Source: Gemmatimonadaceae bacterium (GTDB lineage: Bacteria; Gemmatimonadota; Gemmatimonadetes; Gemmatimonadales; Gemmatimonadaceae). Taken from it: a stretch of 64,000 nucleotides of DNA. The notes under the pieces were generated by a model. The model was not told the origin of the DNA, did not search any database, and saw nothing but the letters and a program-made list of their open reading frames with translations. The DNA lies in assembly GCA_019637355.1 (NCBI GenBank), contig JAHBVT010000001.1:124001-188000 (forward strand). The letters are read 5' to 3'. Position 1 is the first letter of the stretch, and every line of letters starts with the position of its first letter. Shown here one piece after another: positions 60,694 to 64,000 of this stretch. The translations under genes were made by a program, and so were the position numbers.

Positions 60694-61674
60694 CTAGCGC
60701 TCGCGCGTCCAGACGACGACGTAGGCCACCTTCTGATATGGTGACGCGCGGCGCCTGAAACTGCCCGGCGCGCCGCATTCGGCCCCCCGCGGCCAACGGG
60801 CGCGCAACACACCCGAGTGTTCGCCAACGGCAGGGTACACCTCGATGAACTCGATCGTCTCCGGGTCCACCGAGTCCAATGGAAAGCCGGGGCGGGGCAG
60901 TCCGTTCACGAACAAACAGGCATTCCGGTCGATGACCAGTCCCTTGCGCGTGAAGCTCGGTGTACCCTCGAGCGCGCGCATCGCATCGTTGGTCCCCGCA
61001 CTGAGCAGCTCCTCGCGCGTCACGAAGGCTGCGTTCGTGCCGGCCCAACTGATGCGCCGTTGCAGTTCGTCGGCCATCAGGGCGTAGGCGCCCACCCCCC
61101 GGCCACTATCGAGCTGCACTACGACTTCGACGGCTCCGTCGGGCGGCACGCGCGCGGCGACGAGGCGGTCGCGGTAGCCGGGCGACGTCACGCGCAGCAC
61201 GACGTTCTGATCTCCAGGCCACGGAATCGCAAAGCCGCCGCCGTCATTCACCGTCTCGACGGTTCGCTTGCCGACGACGCGCACGCTCGCATTGGCGAGC
61301 GGCCGGTGCTGCGCGCTCCCGACGACGCCGATCATGCCGGTCCACTGCGCGGCAATGACGCGCTCCCCCAGTACCGCCACGCGCTGCAGGCGCACGTCGT
61401 GCCGAGTGACGCCGCTACCGACGAGCACCTCGGCGGAGTCCGGCGCGAAGCCCAGGATACGCGCCGTGACGCCCCAGCTGCCTTGGCGCAGGCCCGGCAA
61501 CGCGTATACGCCTGCCGTATCGCTGCGTGTCTGTTGCGTGACGCCGTCGGCCTGCGCGATGACGATCGCGCCCTGCACCGGCTTGGCGTCGGCGTCGGTG
61601 ACGCGCCCGCTCAAGGTGCCGACGCCACCTTGGGCCAGCAGCACGGCGGCGAGGAGGGAGCCGGATAGCGTCAC
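60694..61674 (-). CDS. Carboxypeptidase-regulatory-like protein with an isolated TonB plug-like domain
   Basis: 326 residues from a GTG at 61674 (signal TLSGSLLAAVLLAQGGVG). Two carboxypeptidase-regulatory-like beta domains (about 18-95 and 115-205; GRVTDADAKPVQGAIVIAQADG, ANASVRVVGKRTVETVNDGGGF) are followed by a stretch like the start of a TonB receptor plug (MRALEGTPSFTRKGLVIDRNACLFVNGLPRP, DPETIEFIEVYP), but the gene ends at residue 326 and no barrel follows. Isolated plug-like proteins are known in Gemmatimonadota and Bacteroidota but have no assigned role. It is the last gene after the NSS transporter and its small subunit. Confidence 0.74.
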   Translation of the reverse strand: MTLSGSLLAAVLLAQGGVGTLSGRVTDADAKPVQGAIVIAQADGVTQQTRSDTAGVYALPGLRQGSWGVTARILGFAPDSAEVLVGSGVTRHDVRLQRVAVLGERVIAAQWTGMIGVVGSAQHRPLANASVRVVGKRTVETVNDGGGFAIPWPGDQNVVLRVTSPGYRDRLVAARVPPDGAVEVVVQLDSGRGVGAYALMADELQRRISWAGTNAAFVTREELLSAGTNDAMRALEGTPSFTRKGLVIDRNACLFVNGLPRPGFPLDSVDPETIEFIEVYPAVGEHSGVLRARWPRGAECGAPGSFRRRASPYQKVAYVVVWTRER

Positions 61675-61677
61675 GCG

Positions 61678-61854
61678 CTATCCTATCCCTCCGCGCGGAT
61701 TCTGGCCACTCGGATCCTGTTCCGGCGCCGCCGGCCCGATGCCGTCCGGGTCGAAGTGCTTGCGGTCCCGGAGCAATGTGGCGAACGCCCATCCCGTCAA
61801 CGACAGCACGGCTGTCCAACTGACGAGCATAAAGATCAACGCGCCGGTGCTCAC
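61678..61854 (-). CDS. Small membrane subunit of an NSS transporter (MetS-like)
   Basis: 58 residues from a GTG at 61854 that lies in the stop codon of the NSS transporter (GTGA), ending in TAG at 61678. One hydrophobic helix (LIFMLVSWTAVLSLTGWAFATLL) is followed by a basic stretch (RDRKHF) and a Pro/Gly-rich tail (DPDGIGPAAPEQDPSGQ). Methionine/alanine importers of the NSS family carry such short single-span subunits (MetS). The assignment rests on size, topology, gene order and translational coupling; the sequence alone is too short to prove homology. Confidence 0.72.
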   Translation of the reverse strand: MSTGALIFMLVSWTAVLSLTGWAFATLLRDRKHFDPDGIGPAAPEQDPSGQNPRGGIG

Positions 61855-63473
61855 GGGGCCTCCGGAGTCAGGTCGCGCTCGGGCAGTCCCTTGCGGTCGT
61901 CATAGCGGTTGCGCCGCCAGGCGATGCGGATCATCACCAGGAACCCGATGAGGAAGAAGACGATCACCGCGCGCGACGCCGTGATGTAGGGGACGTGCTC
62001 CGCCAGCACCGCGCCGCCGCCGGCCGTCTTCTGGTTGAGCAGGATCGGGAGCGCGTCCGTCCAGCCCCACCAGCCGAGCAGGACCAGCAGGAACAGCGGC
62101 GTGATGTAGGTCATCACGAACTTGAAGATCCGCGGGATGCGGATATCCGCCCCCTGATGGATGCTCGCCCAGGCCTTCTCCGGCTTGAAGATCCAGACGA
62201 ACACGATCACCTCCAACAGTGCGACGATCACGAGGCCGAAGGTGCCGGCCCAGTAGTCCCACTCGTCGAGGAAGCCGTACTGCAGCCAGGCGACGTGCAT
62301 CAACCCGAACACGAGGGCGATAGCGCCGAAGGCCCAGGCCACCGGTTCCCGTCGCCACCCGAACTCCTCGCGGAAGAACGCGACGATGGGGGTGAGCATC
62401 GCCACCGACGAGGTGATGCCGGCGAAGAAGAGGAGACCGAACCAGGCGACGCCGAGCAGGTTGCCGGCCGGCAGTTGCTGGAACACCACGGGCATCGTCG
62501 CGAAGCCGAGGTCGAACGACCCACCCTGCGCGATGGCCATCGCGCCGGAGACGCCGAAGAAGGTCACGGCCGCGGGGATCGCGATCGTGCCGCCCAGCAC
62601 CACTTCGACGGACTCGTTGGTGGCCGCCGTGGCGATGCCGTTCAGCGCGATGTCGTCGCGCTTGGAGAGGTAGCTGGCGTAGGCCGCCAGCGAGCCCATT
62701 CCCACCGACAGGGTGAAGAAGATCTGCCCCGCCGCCGAGAGCCACACGCCGGGCTCATCCAGCCGCGAGAAGTCCGGGTTGTAGATGAACTCCAGCCCTT
62801 GCCACGGCGTCGTGCCGACGCCCGGTTGGGCCGGCAGCGTGAGCACGACGATCGCCAGGATGATCGCGAGGCCGAAGAGGATCGGCATCCCGATCTTCGC
62901 CAGCTTCTCGATGCCCCCCGAGATGCCCTTGGACAGGATATAGATGTTGACACCGAGTGTGCCAAGGAAGAACGCATACGGCGTCCACGGTGCGTGATAG
63001 ACCGGCGCGCCGGCGGCGGGGTTCGCCTGGAAGGAGCGCAGGTAGTCGAGCATCCCCTGCTGCGTCTCGATGCCCCAGTAGTCCTTGGTGAGCGAGAACC
63101 ACGCAAAGGCGGCCGTCCAGCTCTCGATGTACGTGTAGTAGATCATCACGCAGAGCGGGACGATCATCCCGACGACGCCGAGGTACTTGGCGGCGGGGTG
63201 CCGCCAGATGGCGGCGAACATCCCCGGAAGATGTCCCTTCCGGTAGCGGCCGCCGTGGCGGCCAATCCCCCACTCGATCCACATCAGGGGGATGCCCAGG
63301 AGCAGCAGGGCGATGAAGTAGCTGATCATGAAACTGCCACCGCCGTTGGCGGCGGCCTGCCTCGGGAAGCGCAGGAAGTTGCCGAGGCCAACTGCATTCC
63401 CCGCCATTGCGAGAATCAAGCCGATCCGGCTGCCCCACGCCTCGTTGGGGGAACCGGTACTGCTGGAAGACAC
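61851..63473 (-). CDS. Sodium-dependent (NSS/SNF) transporter with small subunit
   Basis: 540 residues from a GTG with GGAG seven bases upstream. The NSS signature is GSRIGLILAMAGNAVGLGNFLRFPRQAAANGGGSFMISYFIALLLLGIPLMWIEWGIGRHGG, then GQIFFTLSVGMGSLAAYASYLSKRDDIAL. It is longer than the other NSS gene by about 80 residues, with a larger loop (about 135-200: SLTKDYWGIETQQGMLDYLRSFQANPAAGAPVYHAPWTPY). It probably carries an amino acid with Na+. The 58-residue partner gene overlaps its stop codon, which points to a MetPS-like two-subunit importer. Confidence 0.94.
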   Translation of the reverse strand: MSSSSTGSPNEAWGSRIGLILAMAGNAVGLGNFLRFPRQAAANGGGSFMISYFIALLLLGIPLMWIEWGIGRHGGRYRKGHLPGMFAAIWRHPAAKYLGVVGMIVPLCVMIYYTYIESWTAAFAWFSLTKDYWGIETQQGMLDYLRSFQANPAAGAPVYHAPWTPYAFFLGTLGVNIYILSKGISGGIEKLAKIGMPILFGLAIILAIVVLTLPAQPGVGTTPWQGLEFIYNPDFSRLDEPGVWLSAAGQIFFTLSVGMGSLAAYASYLSKRDDIALNGIATAATNESVEVVLGGTIAIPAAVTFFGVSGAMAIAQGGSFDLGFATMPVVFQQLPAGNLLGVAWFGLLFFAGITSSVAMLTPIVAFFREEFGWRREPVAWAFGAIALVFGLMHVAWLQYGFLDEWDYWAGTFGLVIVALLEVIVFVWIFKPEKAWASIHQGADIRIPRIFKFVMTYITPLFLLVLLGWWGWTDALPILLNQKTAGGGAVLAEHVPYITASRAVIVFFLIGFLVMIRIAWRRNRYDDRKGLPERDLTPEAP

Positions 63474-63580
63474 GGGGTCTCCGGGTTGAGGGTTGTGCTC
63501 CTACGGACGCAGGGCGGGGAGCGTTGGCAACCGCAAGACCGCGCCCCTCTCCCGTGCCCTCCCCCCGGAAGGGGTACCCC

Positions 63581-64000
63581 CTACCGCGTCAGCCACCCCC
63601 GCGTACGCGCCGTGGCGATCGCGAACGGCGTGATCCAGAACAGCGTGAACGCGTAGAAGATGTTGTACGAGAAGATCCACAGCGACCGACGCCAGCACTG
63701 CGTGGCGGCGTAGTATGTCGCGGGGATCAACGACAACAGCGCGACGCTGACAACCATCGAGCTGAGGAACAGCCGCGGGTAGGCGGCGAGCAGCAGGACC
63801 GCCGTGAGCAGCGCTGGCACGGCCCAGAGCACCGCAATCCACTGATTCAGCAGCAGGAGACGCGGGCGCAGGCACTCGGCCTCGCGGAACTTCGTGAAGG
63901 CGAAGGTGGACATCACGATGTTCTCGCGCACGTTGCTGCGCTCCCAGCGCGTGTACATCTTGCGCAGCGTCCGGTAGTTCTCCGGCGTGTTGGTGTACAC
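63581..64000 (-). CDS. C-terminal part of a family-2 membrane glycosyltransferase (5' end outside window)
   Basis: 139 residues are visible; the frame runs off the window edge. The stretch TNTPENYRTLRKMYTRWERSNVRENIVMSTFAF corresponds to the region around the QxxRW motif of processive family-2 glycosyltransferases, here MYTRW with the glutamine absent. Four C-terminal hydrophobic helices follow (LLLNQWIAVLWAVPALLTAVLLLAAY, LSSMVVSVALLSLIPATYYAA, LWIFSYNIFYAFTLFWITPFAIATAR). Hyaluronan- or chitin-synthase-like membrane enzymes have this shape. The product and the catalytic D,D,D residues lie outside the window. Confidence 0.72.
   Translation of the reverse strand: MYTNTPENYRTLRKMYTRWERSNVRENIVMSTFAFTKFREAECLRPRLLLLNQWIAVLWAVPALLTAVLLLAAYPRLFLSSMVVSVALLSLIPATYYAATQCWRRSLWIFSYNIFYAFTLFWITPFAIATARTRGWLTR

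Noticed and set aside
1-64000. tRNA, rRNA, insertion sequences, integrase, attachment sites or replication origin
   Set aside because: I looked for cloverleaf-like segments, transposase motifs and long terminal repeats and saw none. A covariance-model and IS database scan would be the decisive test.

Overview
The window is a dense, high-GC bacterial chromosome segment with no rRNA, tRNA, CRISPR array, prophage or insertion sequence that I can see. The gene set suggests a free-living Gemmatimonadota bacterium or a close relative. It includes a VPS10/sortilin-like exo-repeat protein, a lamin-tail-domain exonuclease lipoprotein, TonB receptors with carboxypeptidase-regulatory N-domains, many lipoproteins, a RuBisCO-like protein and a deoxyhypusine-synthase homologue. 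The phylum is an inference from gene style, not from a marker gene. Many genes overlap by 4 bp (ATGA/GTGA), and several begin a few bases after a -10-like hexamer, which suggests some leaderless transcripts.

Layout. 1-2.5 kb: ECF sigma factor (cut by the window edge), its zinc-finger anti-sigma factor and a two-PDZ exported protein. 2.6-4.25 kb, minus strand: alpha/beta hydrolase coupled to a secreted matrixin-type metalloprotease. 4.28-8.2 kb: copper operon (promoter with a candidate CsoR operator, HMA chaperone, CopA ATPase, CsoR repressor) with a luciferase-like oxidoreductase joined to its end. 8.2-14.5 kb: exported hypothetical, SDR, QueG, acyltransferase, LOG-family protein and a deoxyhypusine-synthase homologue, ended by a strong hairpin. 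14.6-19.4 kb: a Fur-box-controlled operon of HmuY-type lipoprotein, TonB receptor and an EXPORTED CbiX-type chelatase-fold protein, with tonB convergent and overlapping its end. 19.5-21.1 kb: a Fic protein lacking the catalytic histidine, under an AT-rich array of TATCGACAA/TATCGATA boxes. 21-23.6 kb: nucleoside transporter and two membrane proteins. 23.7-27.3 kb: multidomain nuclease lipoprotein. 27.4-31.8 kb, minus: molybdenum hydroxylase (2Fe-2S and Mo subunits) translationally coupled to a diguanylate cyclase. 31.9-33.6 kb: YjbQ-family protein coupled to a RuBisCO-like protein.

33.6-36.7 kb: hydrolase lipoprotein, divergent PiT-like transporter and CAP-domain protein. 36.6-39.9 kb, minus: a four-gene overlapping chain (membrane protein, winged-helix regulator, undecaprenyl-diphosphate-synthase-type prenyltransferase, DUF4173 protein) preceded by a palindrome that is probably the regulator's own operator. 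40-44.7 kb: VPS10-like protein divergent from an exported amidase. 44.7-48 kb, minus: membrane/beta-propeller fusion, VOC protein, a frameshifted sigma-factor-like gene and a DinB protein. 48-51.9 kb: AbgT transporter, tandem UspA, DUF2200 and an exported protein. 52-56.7 kb: three-gene 2-oxoacid:ferredoxin oxidoreductase operon whose first gene is a GltD-like flavin/iron-sulfur subunit. 56.7-63.5 kb: AGCS symporter, two NSS transporters (one with a 58-residue small subunit), a phosphodiesterase lipoprotein and a plug-only carboxypeptidase-regulatory protein. The window ends inside a family-2 glycosyltransferase.

The most promising candidate for an under-described system is the Fur-box-headed HmuY / TonB receptor / exported CbiX-fold operon: a plausible haem or tetrapyrrole capture route with a chelatase-type enzyme outside the cytoplasm. 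The Fic protein with its operator array and the regulator-UppS-DUF4173 chain come next.
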